The notes under the pieces: generated by a model | Databases searched by the model: none | Told to the model about the DNA's origin: nothing | What the model saw: only the letters and a program-made list of their open reading frames with translations | Shown: positions 11,699 through 24,185 of the stretch, in pieces | How the letters are laid out: each line of letters begins with the position of its first letter | How positions within the stretch are numbered: position 1 is the stretch's first letter | Source: Eleginops maclovinus | Lineage: Eukaryota > Chordata > Actinopteri > Perciformes > Eleginopidae | DNA: 64,000 nucleotides | Assembly (NCBI RefSeq): GCF_036324505.1 | Contig: NC_086364.1 | Coordinates: 21,086,148 to 21,150,147, forward strand | Reading direction: 5' to 3' | Program-made: the position numbers and the translations under genes

Positions 11699-12340
11699 CC
11701 CATTTAGGCCATGAAAAATGCCTGTAAAACCTGTGGGCGATTTTAGAAGAACCCCCTAAAACCTGAAGTGTTTCTGGAAATTCAGCCATTGTGTCAACGC
11801 CTACTAAATAATTGATTTCTCAGCCTCTGTAGCAGATAGAAACAAAATTCAAAAGGTATTTCAGAGCTTACAGCTGTGGCTTTCATGAGTGGCCTCTGCA
11901 GGTGAATCGACTTTCACCCCTGGGGTGCGGTTGAAAAAACTCTGTGGATTAGAGTGGTAATTCTCCGTCCTCCACTCGGTTTCAAAACCTTCAAACTCAT
12001 GGTCATCATCGTCGCCGTCTTCAAATATATGTCTTAACCATAAGTCCCGGTCGATTGGTTCGACGGGTTCAAAGTAGTCAGCAATAATGTCATCAGCGCT
12101 GTGCAGATCGTCAATATCACTACCTTCACTAACTTCAGAATTCAGCAGTAGTCTAAGTCTGCCACTATATATTCTGATGCATTTCATTGGGCTAAGAGGC
12201 CGATAATTCATGCAAATACCACAGAGGTCTTGTACCAGAAAATGACGTGTCCGCTTTCCCGGCTTCAATGGTAGAATGACGCAACAGCGCCCCCGGTTTT
12301 AATGGAAGAAATGCGGCAACGCTTTCCCGGCTTAAATGGG
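11699..12340 (-). mobile_element. Internally deleted piggyBac-family element
   Basis: Inverted ends CCCATTTAGGCC (left) and CCCATTTAAGCCGG (right, reversed) are flanked by TTAA (11695-11698) and TTGA (12341-12344, one change from TTAA). Termini starting CCC next to TTAA are a piggyBac hallmark. The right end contains two further diverged copies of the subterminal motif (ccgctttcccggcttcaatg, cgcccccggttttaatgg). It carries a fragment of open frame on the minus strand. Confidence 0.72.
11861..12268 (-). pseudogene. Truncated piggyBac-like transposase N-terminus (135 codons)
   Basis: The frame has an acidic stretch (EGSDIDDLHSADDI, then EDGDDDDHEFEGFE) followed by W..(E)NYHSNPQSFFNRTPGVKVDSP. 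Acidic N-termini followed by an F..TPG(V).. D/SP segment are the layout of piggyBac-family transposases. The DDD catalytic region is absent, because the element is only 642 bp and the frame stops 29 residues after this motif. The likely true start may be the internal Met of MKCIRIYSG rather than the first ATG, which lies in the subterminal repeat. The family assignment rests mostly on the element's ends; sequence similarity was judged by eye only. Confidence 0.55.
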
Positions 12341-12436
12341 TTGAATTAAAGCCTCGGCCCAAGAATGTGCCACCTCGAATGATAAGACAATTAGAAAGTG
12401 CTCGCACAGCCAGACCCCGTGGCACCCTCATTAATG

Positions 12437-12464
12437 ATGTGTGTGTGTGTGTGTGTGTGTGTGT
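12437..12464 (+). repeat. (GT)n microsatellite
   Basis: 28 bp of GT, followed by gagtgtgaaagtgagtgag. Confidence 0.95.
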
Positions 12465-13054
12465 GAGTGTGAAAGTGAGTGAGTGATTGGAGGTTACTTA
12501 CTGTGAATCCTCTTATTGAATGCTGATGATCAATGATCCTGCCAGATTCGCCAACGTCTTCAAACCAGGTCGATTTGATGAAACGAGGCTGTGCTTTAAC
12601 TCACAGCGTGTCGTATCTGTAGCTAAGGATCTCTCGAAAACAAAAACAAGAAAAGGGACCATGATGTTGTTGTGAAGAGAGGGATCACGGGATATGTTGT
12701 GTTACTGGTCAATGGAAGTCTATCTGACCTGACTCGGGTGGAAATCATGTTAAAGCACGACGCCTTTATTCACATCATGTCATTTCTTGCTCAATAAAAT
12801 AACCGTAATTAGCAAATAAAACATGGCAATGTGTGATCATTCCTCGTCGCTAGAGGGGAACATAAACTTTTCATTCTACTATCCAGAGTTCGAACCACCG
12901 GTGGGGTTAAAGGCGGCGCACCGATACCTGGAACACAATTATATTAGTAGATTTTGTTTATCTGATGCTAGTTATCCAAAGAGACTCAGAGTCCTTAGCT
13001 TCAAATAAGCCAAACCTGTGTGTGCTACAAAGATAGATAGATAGATAGAATCGG

Positions 13055-13372
13055 AGGATGAAACCCTCTTTATTTGTCACATGCATGCACACAGCAGAGC
13101 ACACACAGTGAAATTGGTCCTCTGCATTTAACCCATCCTAGTACTAGGAGCAGTGGGCAGCTATCGTGCAGCGCCCGGGGAGCAATGGGGAGGGGGGATT
13201 GGAGGTGTCCGGTGCCTTGCTCAAGGGCACCACAGCAGGGCCTAGGAGGTGAACTGGGACCTCTCCAAGTAGCAGTCCACTTTCCATATTTCAAGTCTGT
13301 TCGGGGACTTGAACCGGCGACCCTACGATTCCCAGTCCAAGCCCCTACTGACTGGGCCACTGCTGGACATAC
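13055..13372 (-). mobile_element. tRNA-derived SINE
   Basis: Read on the minus strand it opens with an A-box-like gtggcccagtcagtagggg and a B-box-like gccggttcaagtcc, followed by the body ccttgagcaaggcacc... and gctccccgggcgctgc, then ggatgggttaaatgcagagg and a tttatttg-type end. A short tandem TAGA run lies at its 3' end (13030-13049). Confidence 0.8.
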
Positions 13373-13408
13373 TGTACAGCATGACCAAGAACCTATATGA
13401 CGCCACTA

Positions 13409-13450
13409 AAGGAAAGGGAAAACCATATAAGCGTAATGGGCCCCTTTTAA
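13409..13450 (-). mobile_element. TTAA-type MITE terminus
   Basis: ggaaagggaaaaccatataagcgtaatgggcccctTTTAA: the last 40 bp of the family, adjoining the SINE at 13055-13372. Confidence 0.6.
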
Positions 13451-14369
13451 CATAACAACAGACGTACAGCTGAGACGGGTACAGGTTGTATTCTTTTTAT
13501 TGGACCCATAGATGACCAACAAAGCAGAAGACAGACCTGTAAGAATATAAGACGTCCCCACACCGGGTCACCGACACGCTCCGTTAAACACAAAGTTAAC
13601 AGTAAGATAAAACTCAATGGAGCGTAGAGAGAGTCAATCGGCCTTAAAATGTCCCGGGCCAGGGCGTCTATAGGACGTCTGCGGTCCATATTAATTCTCA
13701 GAAGTGAGCACTCGACAGAGGATTCAAGCTGTCTCAGCTCATAAGGCTCTCACACGGTGTAATTTTAACCATAAATCCTTCAGTGGATTTATCTTAGCTT
13801 TACAGCTTATGTGGCAGAGTTTCCATCATAATACGGAGAGTGGCTGCAATTACGGAGGCGGTGATTGACGGGAACCATCCTAAATATTCTATGGAGGAAG
13901 ACACTTTAGGCCACAACAATATTGGGTTTTTAATGAAGAAAAACAAACATGCAATAATAGTATTTACAAATGTCTAACGTGGCCGTTAATTTGTTTTTTG
14001 GCATTTTAAGAAATTATATGGTTACGGGGCATACATAAATAAGTAATAAAGGCACCAAAACAGGTCTTCAAGTCAATACTATAAATGCCTACTGTTGCAT
14101 AAAATGTCTACTTTTGGTTAAGGAAGTATAAGCAACATGTTTATTTATCTAGTTTTTGCATTTTAAATATTATATGGTCACGAGGCATACATAAATAAAA
14201 AAGAAAGGCATGAAATAGTACAAAATATATCTTTAAAAAAATAATAAAATACATTAAATCACTTAATAACAATCCACTCATCAGGAACAGGGGAAAAAAC
14301 AAACAAAAAAACTGAATAATGATTGAAAAATAATATATTTAAGGTGCTTTGTGTCCATTGCAACCTGTA

Positions 14370-14695
14370 CTTAAATGACATTTACTGTACATTATTGACC
14401 TTTTACTGTACATAAATGAGCTTTTACTGAACATAAATGACCTTTTACTGTACATAAATGACCTTTTACTGTACATAAATGACCTTTTACTGTACATAAA
14501 TGACCTTTTACTGTACATAAATGACATTTTACTGTACATTATTTACCTTTTACTGTACATTATTTACCTTTTACTGTACATAAATGACCTTTTACTGTAC
14601 ATAAATGACCTTTTACTGTACATAAATGACCTTTTACTGTACATAAATGACCTTTTACTGTACATTATTTACCTTTTACTGTACATAAATGACAT
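14370..14695 (+). repeat. 21-bp minisatellite, about 15 copies
   Basis: gaccttttactgtacataaat is repeated with variants gacattt, tattgacc and tatttacc. It is flanked by AT-rich DNA. The repeat produces an open frame on the minus strand with a MYSKRSF motif, which is not a gene. Confidence 0.93.
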
Positions 14696-14977
14696 TTTTT
14701 TGCATCAGGTGCACTTCCCCATGTGATAGCCTCCGCAGGGATTTGCCTCTTTGCATGCAAATAAAGTCTTTTTTGACTCTAACCTTTACCCGTCGGTAAA
14801 TGGCATGCTTTTGACATCGGGGTGATAGTATATTTCATTTAAAGTCCGCTGGAATCATATTATCTGTCAGGACAAAATTGCCCCCTGACATTATCTGTGT
14901 CTGCTGCCCGAGTGTCTGATATCTATTATGAAGCAGGGAGACCCCTCGGGGTGACATGAGATACCGTCGCCGCATTT

Positions 14978-14979
<2 letters not shown>

Positions 14980-15026
<47 letters not shown>
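14980..15026 (+). repeat. (TG)n microsatellite
   Basis: 47 bp of TG. Confidence 0.96.
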
Positions 15027-15027
<1 letters not shown>

Positions 15028-15105
15028 ATACTGTAGAGTGTAAAAGGGAATAGTATCATGAGATTTGCAGTATGCATGTGTGTGTGTAGAGAGAAGGGAA
15101 GAATT

Positions 15106-15207
15106 TAAAGGGGCTATATTTTGACTTTTGGGGGTTTTTCCCTTACCTGCAGTGTGTTAAAGTTTTAGTGCATGTAAATGGTCTTCAGAGGCTAAAATCA
15201 GTCGATT
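15106..15207 (+). mobile_element. TTAA-type MITE end fragment
   Basis: tTTAAaggggctatattttg ... tttttcccttacctgcagtg ... gtgcatgtaaatggtc, the family's left end; the rest is absent. Confidence 0.65.
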
Positions 15208-15542
15208 CAAACCTTTCAAATAAAATCCACACTTCGATTGTATGCCATAATTTGCCTCTGTGACTTCAGACTCGAGTAGATCCTGAAATTGGGACCAGAA
15301 TTGACTTTGAATCATGAACTGTTTTTCGATTATGAATGATTGTCACATACCCGTTTTCTACGTGCGTATCTTTGTGATGAATCAGTTGTGTAATTAAGGA
15401 GGCGGTATGGATGGGCTCTCATGGTTAATGTTGGGAGACACTGACTGCATGTTCATTACTTAACAGAGGCCTGGTGTGCCTGAGACATAAATGGATCATA
15501 GTATGTGTATGCATCATTCAAATTGATGCACACTTCTCCCAT

Positions 15543-15546
<4 letters not shown>

Positions 15547-15586
<40 letters not shown>
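15547..15586 (+). repeat. (GT)n microsatellite
   Basis: 40 bp of GT. Confidence 0.96.
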
Positions 15587-15587
<1 letters not shown>

Positions 15588-16164
15588 CTTTTGTGTATGT
15601 GCTTTCTGTTGTGATTGTGAGTCAGCCCTAAATAATCAATCGTGGAGAGTGACGGTAGGAAGCAAAAACACGGTAGAGTCCTGAAACACTGCAGTGAGAG
15701 GGAAGAACAGACTCTATTCCTGCTTCCTTTAACGCCTTACTCTCCACTTATCTCTCTCCCTTAGTCTCTCGTTTTCTGTTGCTTTTCCTGTCCCGCTCTC
15801 TGCATCATCTCTCTCATCTGACGCTCTCCCTCTGTCATGCTCTGCCTGCATTTATCTCCCCTCTTTCACTCAGTATTTTAATTAAAATCTCTCTGTATCA
15901 GGGGGATGTTCTGTTATGGCGGTGATTTAAATGGAGAGGCTGACATAAACTTAACATTACTGTCAGACCAAAGCAAATTCCATCAGCCATGCTTAAATTT
16001 GCAGCGCTGGCCGTTTTCCAGGCGGCTTTTTATTCCAGGGCCAATATCTTAGCTATCTATCTCACAGATATTCCCTCTATGCTATGTCTTTTTGTTGTTG
16101 TACAGTGCAGAGGCTTGCATCCGGGAGTTTAGTCGCTGCAGTACATGCAGACTGGAACTATGCT

Positions 16165-16545
16165 TTGGATGTACTTTGCTTAAGTACAACATTTGTACGG
16201 TATTTGTACTCTACTTCTCTACGTCTCAAGGGGAAATATTTTACCTTTTCCTCCCCTACCTTTGTCCAACAGCTTTAGTGAAATTTCAGTTTACAAGACC
16301 AAGACTTTAAAAAAGTAGTCTTGAGACTGGTCTTTAAGGCTCTTGGTCTTGTCTCGGTCTCGACCTCTCAAAGTCTTGGTCTTGGTACACTCTGGTCTTG
16401 GTCATGACTCGGTCACGCCCTGCCTCAGTCTTGGTTCTGTCTTGGTCTTGGTTCACTCCGGTCTTGGTCTTGATTGGCCCCCATTTAAAGTCTTGTCTTG
16501 GTCTCGGTTAAGGTGGTCTTGACTACATCCCTACTAAATTCTGAC
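16165..16545 (+). repeat. MITE-like element with degenerate GTCTTG repeats
   Basis: The left part (aagtacaacatttgtacgg, ctctacttctctacgtctc) resembles the hAT-like MITEs. It is followed by some 200 bp of irregular gtcttggtctt / gtctcggtctcg repeats ending gtggtcttgactacatccct. Confidence 0.6.
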
Positions 16546-17059
16546 ACTTCCTTGAATACATTGCATGTCGTGCAGTGTGAACATGTATTCTTTCAAATCG
16601 CACATGACAAGGGACATTCATCTAATAGCTAAATTGCTAACTTGCCAACTTGCCAACTTGCTAACTAGCTAGCTAGCAACGTTATCTCTTTGCTGTGGCC
16701 GATCATTACAGACTACTCAATTAACTCAATGAAACTAATGGTGCATGACTTATTTTCAACACCAGTACAGTGGTGTGTTTATCAAATATTGAAAAAAAAA
16801 CCACACTATTGTTAATATCAAGCGTTCAGAACCGTTTGACCGGTTTAAGCGCACCATCCGGGTACTTAGCATGATCTGACTGTAGAATGAGCTATTTGTG
16901 CATTAGCTAAGTATTACCCTTACTGCAATTAGGATTTTACATCAGTCCATGTTGCAATTCTGTAATTCTGTCCATTAATTGTGAAGACCTAATTAAAAGG
17001 AAACCATTACAGATGACTGAATTAAAAAGTTTGACAGGGGCCACCCCCCCCCCCCCCCT

Positions 17060-18660
17060 TGAAAGGAGCACATGGTACAGTCCACTAAAGCCTTAGGGTG
17101 TTTTCAGGTGACCATAAACACATCTTTGTGCTTTTTGGTACTGCAATCTTTTCTTACTTATAAACCTAAACTGAAACCTGTTGACATCCCTGCAACATTC
17201 AGAGTTATTCGCCCTCACTTCCAACCACCTATCTATGAGGAACGAGACCTTTCCCTACCCTTTTGAGTGTTAGCGTCCCCTCCTCCTCCTCCTCTCCTCC
17301 TCCTCCTCCTCCTCCTCCTCCTCCTCCTCGTCCTGCTCCTCCACGATGGACTCACTCTCTCTGGTGGATGGGAGCCTCCGGTCGGGCCTTCATAAATCAA
17401 GATGTTACCATGGGCGCTATAAGGCTACTTTTTAATTAAAACTGTGAATCAGTCGGCCCTGATTATGAATTGTACTCGGCTGCCACTGAATAAAATATAC
17501 TGGGCTCATTCTTCTCCCCCCTCTGACTCTTCCTCTCTCCGTCTCCCTCCCTTTTGCTGCTCAATTCTCCGGCAGACATTGCGAACCTCCACGAGCAGGC
17601 CCTGGCCGTGTTCCGTGAACCGTCGTTGTGAAATAGTTGAGGAGCTTAGCGGTTGCATAAATTTAATAACTCAATACAGAGGGTCTGGCGCCACTGGGGT
17701 CAACACCATTATATCACAGAAAGCAGCCCGGAGGACAGGGAGCGCTGGAGCTGCGGGGCCAGCGGTTCTGTTTAGCACACGCTACCACTCCTCTAATTAT
17801 GTCACAACAAGTGGAGAATGTTATTGTCGGGGTTGGATGATCCTATCGAAGCGTAGGAGCAAGAGCAGTCCGTATTATGATGTAACAAGAGGACGCTTTT
17901 GTCCGCCGGGCATATTGGATGCATCTGAGATAAGCAATGAAAAATGGGTGCATGAAGAAGGAGACTGCAGGAAAATAATGTGCCTTTATTAAGATATATT
18001 ATTACATTTATTATGTGTTTTATGAGGGTATATTATTAGCTTTATTAAGTCTTTTTTTTAACAAATAAAATACTTAATAAGTCTTATATATTTATGTATA
18101 CTTCACAAATAATACAATAATTAAAAAACAAAGAAAGTTACAATAAAAATATTCTTAAAAACCATAAAAACATAATATACAAAAGGTAGTAATAAATAAT
18201 AATTACAGTTAAAAAGGTTACAATAAAAACATACAGAAATATGAAATTGTTTTGAGTAAAACACAATTTAAAAGTGAGAGTTTAACACAATATGAATGGA
18301 TTAAAATATGTAATGAAGTTGTCGTAAATACATAAAATACAGGAATAAAAAACTAAAAATATACAATATTAGTAATAAATAATTATTACAATTAAAATAC
18401 AATAAAAAGTTCCAGTGAATACCAGCATATTTTATCAGTACAATATGGACATTTCTGCACCATTCGAAAGCGGGTAAAAGTCTTTTCACAGTCAAAGAGA
18501 AACAACAACGCTATACTGTCAAATGAAATAAATAAAACCCAAATCTATGAATATATTTATATGCAAAACAGTGAGCTTTTAAAAGCTTCTCTGAGAACTA
18601 CCAGGTGGAAGATTAACAGCATGTCTCCTTCAAGAGGCCCTTACTGCTAATTTATGACCT
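17060..18660. other. Anonymous sequence, no gene recognised
   Basis: Includes a 182-codon plus-strand open frame (17444-17992) with no recognisable domain. GC content is higher up to 17990, then the sequence is strongly AT-rich with A-rich simple patterns to 18400. Regulatory conservation is possible but cannot be seen from one sequence. Confidence 0.45.
17279..17330 (+). repeat. (TCC)n microsatellite
   Basis: About 17 TCC units with one break. A poly-C run lies upstream at 17043-17059. Confidence 0.95.
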
Positions 18661-18699
18661 TTTGCATGTCTTGCAAGAACAACTGACAACCGGCATGGG

Positions 18700-18739
18700 G
18701 AGGGGGGGAGGGAGGGAGGGAGGGAGGGAGGGAGGGAGG
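18700..18739 (+). repeat. (GGGA)n microsatellite
   Basis: About nine GGGA units. Confidence 0.95.
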
Positions 18740-18889
18740 ATGAGCCGGGCGTCCATGGAGCAGAAATCAACCCGGTGGAGCGGGGACAAATCACATATAT
18801 ACTGCTGCTGCTTCTGTATACGTTATAGTAAAGTGCAAATTTGAGATACTTGTTTTTTACTTGAGTATTTTCTTATCACGCCACTATTG

Positions 18890-19115
18890 ACACAACACAT
18901 TGTACGTAATGGTTTAAAGGGGCGGGTCATCTCTAAGCGGTTGACCAATCACATCAGAGCCAGCCAGCTAACCAATCAGAGCAGACTGTACTCTGGTTTC
19001 AGACAGAGGGTCAAAAGAGGCACAGGCAGTATGAGAAACATAAAGAGCTTTCTGAACGTTAAAGCATGGAGTCATTAGAGACACAAAATACTGATATGAA
19101 CCTGAGGCTGATCCT
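18890..19115 (+). mobile_element. TTAA-type MITE, right-hand half
   Basis: acattgtacgtaatgg, aaggggcgggtcatctctaag, tgaccaatcacatcagagcc, cagacagagggtcaaaagagg and gaacgttaaagcatggag match the family body; left end missing. Confidence 0.8.
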
Positions 19116-19534
19116 CATACGGCCTCTTTTAATAGCTATCTGAAAATACTTCCACCTCTGCGTTACTTCAGCAGGCAGCAGCAGCACTAACTGGAATCCG
19201 ATCGTACAGCTTTGCACAAACAAACTCATGAATGATAATGGGCTGCTAATTGAAGGTACCGGAGCGATCCCCTCCGCTGACTGAGCCGCTGAAGATGGAG
19301 TCCTCCGGGTAGTCATGGCGACGGGCTCTGGAGGTCTCCTGACCCGAGATGGGTGCCAGATCATCTTTACCCGTCCTCCCTGTAGTCGGCGCCACCGTTT
19401 GGTTGTATATGCAGCCGTGAATATCATGAGGAAACTGTTGGTGCGTCAGTGTTTGAAAAGTGACTTCCATGCAGAATTCATTTCAGACCGTCTGAGGATT
19501 TGATTTCATATTGATGGGACGGCAAGCTTACGAC

Positions 19535-20245
19535 TAAAAATCCATTTAATTAACTGGATTTCAAACGGCAGATCAATATTAAAGACTCAATTAGAATTAA
19601 AATATCTGGGTTTTGGACACTAGATGTGACTTTCTCTGCTGTTTATCTGGTGTGTTTCAGGTCTCTTCTAAATCTCCCTATTAGATTATGGGATTGTAAA
19701 TTTATTTGGTACAAAATATTATTTATTTAACTGTTCAACAGACGGTAGTTCAATACTAGAGACTAAATTACAATTAAAACGTCTGGATTGTGCAAATTAT
19801 GCTGTTTATCTACAGTGTTTCAGATTTCTGTTACCTCTTACCATTAGATTGCAAGTTTATTTGGAGTAAAAATCAATTTAATTAACTGGATTTCAAACAG
19901 TAGATCGATATTAAAGACTAAAGAGCTTTAATTACAATTAAAACGTCTGGATTTTGTACACTATATGCCACTCTTCGCTGGTTAAATGCTGTGTTTCATA
20001 GTTTTATTGGATTGCAAGTTTATTTGGAGTAAAAGTCCATTTAATTAACTGGATTTCAAACAGTAGATCGATATTAAAGACTAAAGAGCTTTAATTACAA
20101 TTAAAACGTCTGGATTTTGTACACTATATGCCACTCTTTGCTGGTTAAATGCTGTGTTTCATAGTTTTATTGGATTGCAAGTTTATTTGGAGTAAAAGTC
20201 CATTTAATTAACTGGATTTCAAACGGTAGATCAATATTCTAGATA
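19535..20245 (+). repeat. 163-bp tandem repeat, about four copies
   Basis: ggagtaaaa..tc.atttaatt starts at 19863, 20026 and 20189, exactly 163 bp apart. 19863-20188 holds two nearly identical copies; earlier copies (from about 19535 and 19700) are diverged and shortened. Each contains ttaattaactggatttcaaac and ttacaattaaaacgtctgg. Confidence 0.92.
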
Positions 20246-20799
20246 ACACAAATCTAGATGTTTGCTGTGTTTCTGGCAGTCTGATTCTTTTCTTACATCC
20301 AACAGTTAGATTATCTGCATCCATGATCTGAATCGATGAGCACTAAAGTATATTTCAACACTGATTAGCATCCTAAGGTCACGTGCAGCGGCAGCTCGCT
20401 GGCGCAGTGGGAGCTCTGAAGCGTCTGACCTGTGAAAATGCTGAATTTCTACCAGTTGCAAGGCTGTCATTGAAGCTGACCGGTAGCGCTGACCTTGTTG
20501 AGGAGCGAGAGAAGAAGAACTCCTCCAACAGATGCTTAAAGATGCTGCTTTTATCCGGTGTCAATTCAAAGAGAACATATAAGCGGGCGTCATCAAGGCA
20601 GTTTAATCAGTGGAACAAGCTTGAGAATAAGAATCGTAGTGTGCAGGAAAGAGTAAAAAAAAAAACTGGAAAGTAGTCAACATTTTGCCACTTCCTGTTC
20701 CTTTGTCTCAGCGTTTGAGGTCTGTTGTTTACACTAGCTTCAGAAATGTTTCACCTTTTTGTTTTACAACTTAAAAATAAGTCAGTAAAAAACCCCACT

Positions 20800-21010
20800 G
20801 GTGAAAGTCTGAAGCTTGAGGTGAAGTCATGTGACCGTGCTGTAGTTTCTTTATAGCCCAATGTTAGCTTTTTACACTTAAAGAATCCCAAAATGAGTGT
20901 AAATATGAGGAGATATGTCATAAACATGCTGGCCACAGAGCTTATTACCTGAAATATTCAACATTAGCCACCTTTAGCTTAGCGATAGTGACATACGATG
21001 TGATGTAGTT
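20800..21010 (-). mobile_element. GAGTGGTGCAG-family internal fragment
   Basis: gaagtcatgtgaccgtgctg, ctttatagcccaatgttagc and acattagccacctttagctt are reverse complements of blocks at 2560-2800. Confidence 0.55.
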
Positions 21011-21049
21011 TCTTTAAACTACTTCTGAAAGATAACTAACTGATATTTT

Positions 21050-23280
21050 TACATAAAGTGCTTTTATCAAGTGTATTATCAGCTCAAAGTGGAGATACAA
21101 TCAGGTAACACTGTGTCTTAGTTTGTATACGTCTTTATTTGTGCTTTATTGAGGTATAAGTGCGTCTTAATGCAAATTATGGCTAAATGCGCTATGACTG
21201 ATTACCAACATGGTGGTCAGAAAGTTGAGTGTGCAAAGCTCGACACATCTCAAATTCAAGGACCGCCATCTTTGCTACGTAACTGATGTGGAAGCGACTA
21301 CGGTTGGACCGATGAACACAACCCTATGCTAAAAATAAGGTATATAGATGTTTTTTCCCTACAATTTAATATATGTTACACTATTCTGGAATTGAAATTA
21401 AGCCATTGTTAAGTTTACTGGGTGAATCAAGCTGTTTGTAATGATTTGCTACCCCGAAGCTAACAATGCTAGCTAGCTAACAGCGTCGATCGCCACTTCC
21501 TGTGAGGGCCCAGAGTGTGTGACATGCAATGTACCTGGGAAAGTGTCCAAATTGAGACACATCACAAGATATTTTTATCCGTAGACATCCTATCCCACTG
21601 TTTTTGGATAAAAAAAGCTGTCTCAGGTTTGTGGAGACCAGTCGCTGCCACCCACTGTGCCTAGGTGTTCACTTATGTCTGCTCTTTATTCCTGTTGGCT
21701 GTTTGCTGGTGAGCTGGCCCGGTCTGACTAAGTGTCTCTTGGTGTTTCTCATTGACTGCTGCCTGTCGAGCTGGCAGACCTGGCCCTCTGTCTGTGCTTC
21801 TGCATGTAGCGCTGCTGTGAGTCTCTCTCTCTGAGCGTTGGGTGGGATTAAATCCGGGGGACATCCGTTTTTTGGAGAGCCGCTCGTAGGTGTCATTATC
21901 TCTGTGGGGAGTCTCATCATCATCCCACAGCGGAGAGGCGCTCGGCACGCCAGCCTGCGGGAGAAATAAACGACGGAGAAAGACAGCCGTGACAGCCTTA
22001 CGTCGGCAAGAAAATTGTGATGATCGTGCGAAAAAGACAACACTGGGCTGTGGATATTATGCCTCTTTTTCTGCGTGTGAAAACGGCAGTCAAACAGCTT
22101 CCTCTGACAGCTTCTAATCCTAACAGGGCCCCATGCAAAAAATACCTGGAATTAATTGAAGAGTGTAAAATTAGCAGCAGAATTGATAGGTGAAAATGGA
22201 AGTCATCAGTCAATACTCAGCCTCAGGGGAGACGGGGGAGAGGTGGGGAGATAGCAGTGTGTTTGCAGAGGTGGTGTGAATTAAAAAGGGTACGTGGGTG
22301 ATTATTGTTCTTTTTTATGTAACACTTACATGTGATGCTGTAGAAAGCAAATAATTGTGTAGGGAAGCAAATAATCGATATGAATTCAAAGATCTACACA
22401 AATCTTTATTGACATTTCCTTTTTTAAGACAAACACGTGTATACCAAACTAAAGAAAGGAATAAAATGGTATGGTTGCAAGCAATAAATAAAATACATTT
22501 ATGAAATCTAAAATATATTTAAATAAATAAATAAATAAATATAAAATAAATAAATTAAACACAATAAATAAAACAAATGCTAAAGGATATTTAAATAAAT
22601 AATAATATTAAATAATTTATAATACCAATTCAATAAAAAAAAAAAAAGTGTACAGAAAAAAACACACATTAGCTGTAAACAGTTATTCAAACAAAATAAT
22701 TTAGAGCAACATAAATGTGTGAAAAGGTATGTTTATAGACATCCGGATCCAAAAGGTTTTAACAATATTTTACAAAGTTGGTAAAAAAAAAGAAGAAGTA
22801 GCCAATACTCATTAAACTAGGTCATATCTAAAATAGTTAATACAAGGCATCAGGCTTTCTCTTCATAGCACAGGTTAATTTCTCTAAGGCCGGACAGTCA
22901 GAGAGGCTTGTAGTCGACGACTGATGGAGAGATGGAGCAGATATTTTTTGAAGTCAAAGGTGATGGTTTGGAATGTTAAGTGTTTGTGTTAAAGGGTCTT
23001 GAAATGCATTTGGTTTCCCTCTCCTTTGTCCTTATTGTCCTGATGTGTGTATTGTACCGGCAGACACAGTACAGTGGGAGATTAGGCCATGTTCTGCTTA
23101 AGCATATTTTAGAGCTCAGGTTTTTTTTTATGAATCCGAGCGTACCCGTGAAATTTCTGCTCAGAGAGGCCGATTTTTGAGCATGCAGCCACACGGCATT
23201 TCAGCATCTTCTTTCAAGATCCCGCACAACGGCCACTCGAGATGATTCGCCTCCCAACACCTTGCTACTGTCGTTTCTTG
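21050..23280. other. Anonymous sequence, no gene recognised
   Basis: Mixed unique sequence with the AT-rich region 22500-22640. Several overlapping short frames at 21600-22210 show no domain. Confidence 0.4.
22500..22640 (+). repeat. AT-rich (AAAT)n-like region
   Basis: aaataaataaataaatataa and similar runs, then an A14-type tract at about 22636. No gene. Confidence 0.8.
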
Positions 23281-23283
23281 CCT

Positions 23284-23286
<3 letters not shown>

Positions 23287-23362
<76 letters not shown>
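23287..23362 (+). repeat. (CA)n microsatellite
   Basis: About 76 bp of pure CA. Confidence 0.97.
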
Positions 23363-23365
<3 letters not shown>

Positions 23366-24099
23366 TCACAAAGAACTGTTCCACACGTACTAATCCAAAA
23401 AAGGCAGAATCCCCGGTGCCAAAAATAACAGCTTGGAATGAGATGGATAGAGGAGGACAGATTATTGTGGCTCTAATCTGTGAAAAGCTGACAATAAAAC
23501 ACATTTAAAGTGATTACAGCGCCGTTATTGGCATGAGGGTCAGTCAGCGCTACGTGCTCTCCCTCTCCCCTAGTGTTACCTATTTAAAATACAGCGCTGT
23601 ATAACTCCTGTAAAGGTCTTTCACAATGACACATGCACCGGAGCAATAATGCTGATGCAAGGCAGACGAGGAGACGGGAAGGCAAAGGAAAGATAAAGTA
23701 AAGATGGAGGACGGAAAGTACAGAGAGAGAAGGGGGGGATTTTTTTCGGAGCTGAAGCCACAAATCATGGAGAAGATTAAGCGTCTCTTGTGCGAGGCGG
23801 AGGAGGTGTAAATAGAAACGTGTCCCTGGGAGAGATCCTGGAGACCAAGTGCTTATCTCCCCGAGTGTTGTCAAAACACATTTGTCAATCTGAAGTGTGG
23901 AAGTGTCTTATAGGAGACTCTGTGTTTTTTTCGGGAAGGAACAGCTGATGGTAGATTCAAAGTAGTTTGAGCATCGTCTCTAAGACGTCCGTTTCTATGC
24001 GTCACGGTCTCCGTATAGCCTGTGTCATAGAATTTAAATACCCATAATACACTTTATTGAAGCAAACAAGGACCACCTAGAGTTCTTCTTCAATTACAT

Positions 24100-24185
24100 G
24101 GGTGTCCAAACTACGGCTCGGGGCCCAACTGCGGCCTTTTGCTCATTTTTAATCGGCCCTCAGCAAATTCTAAAAGCATAATGGA
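24100..24185 (+). mobile_element. hAT-like element end
   Basis: catgggtgtccaaactacgg, ctcggggcccaactgcggcc and aatcggccctcagcaaattc resemble the CAGGGGTGTCAAAC... end of a hAT family widespread in vertebrates. The other end is not identified; the following 550 bp are AT-rich and may belong to it. Confidence 0.6.

Noticed and set aside
17444..17992. 182-codon plus-strand frame as a gene
   Set aside because: No domain, no coding-like pattern, no splice context that I can defend; likely chance in GC-richer DNA.
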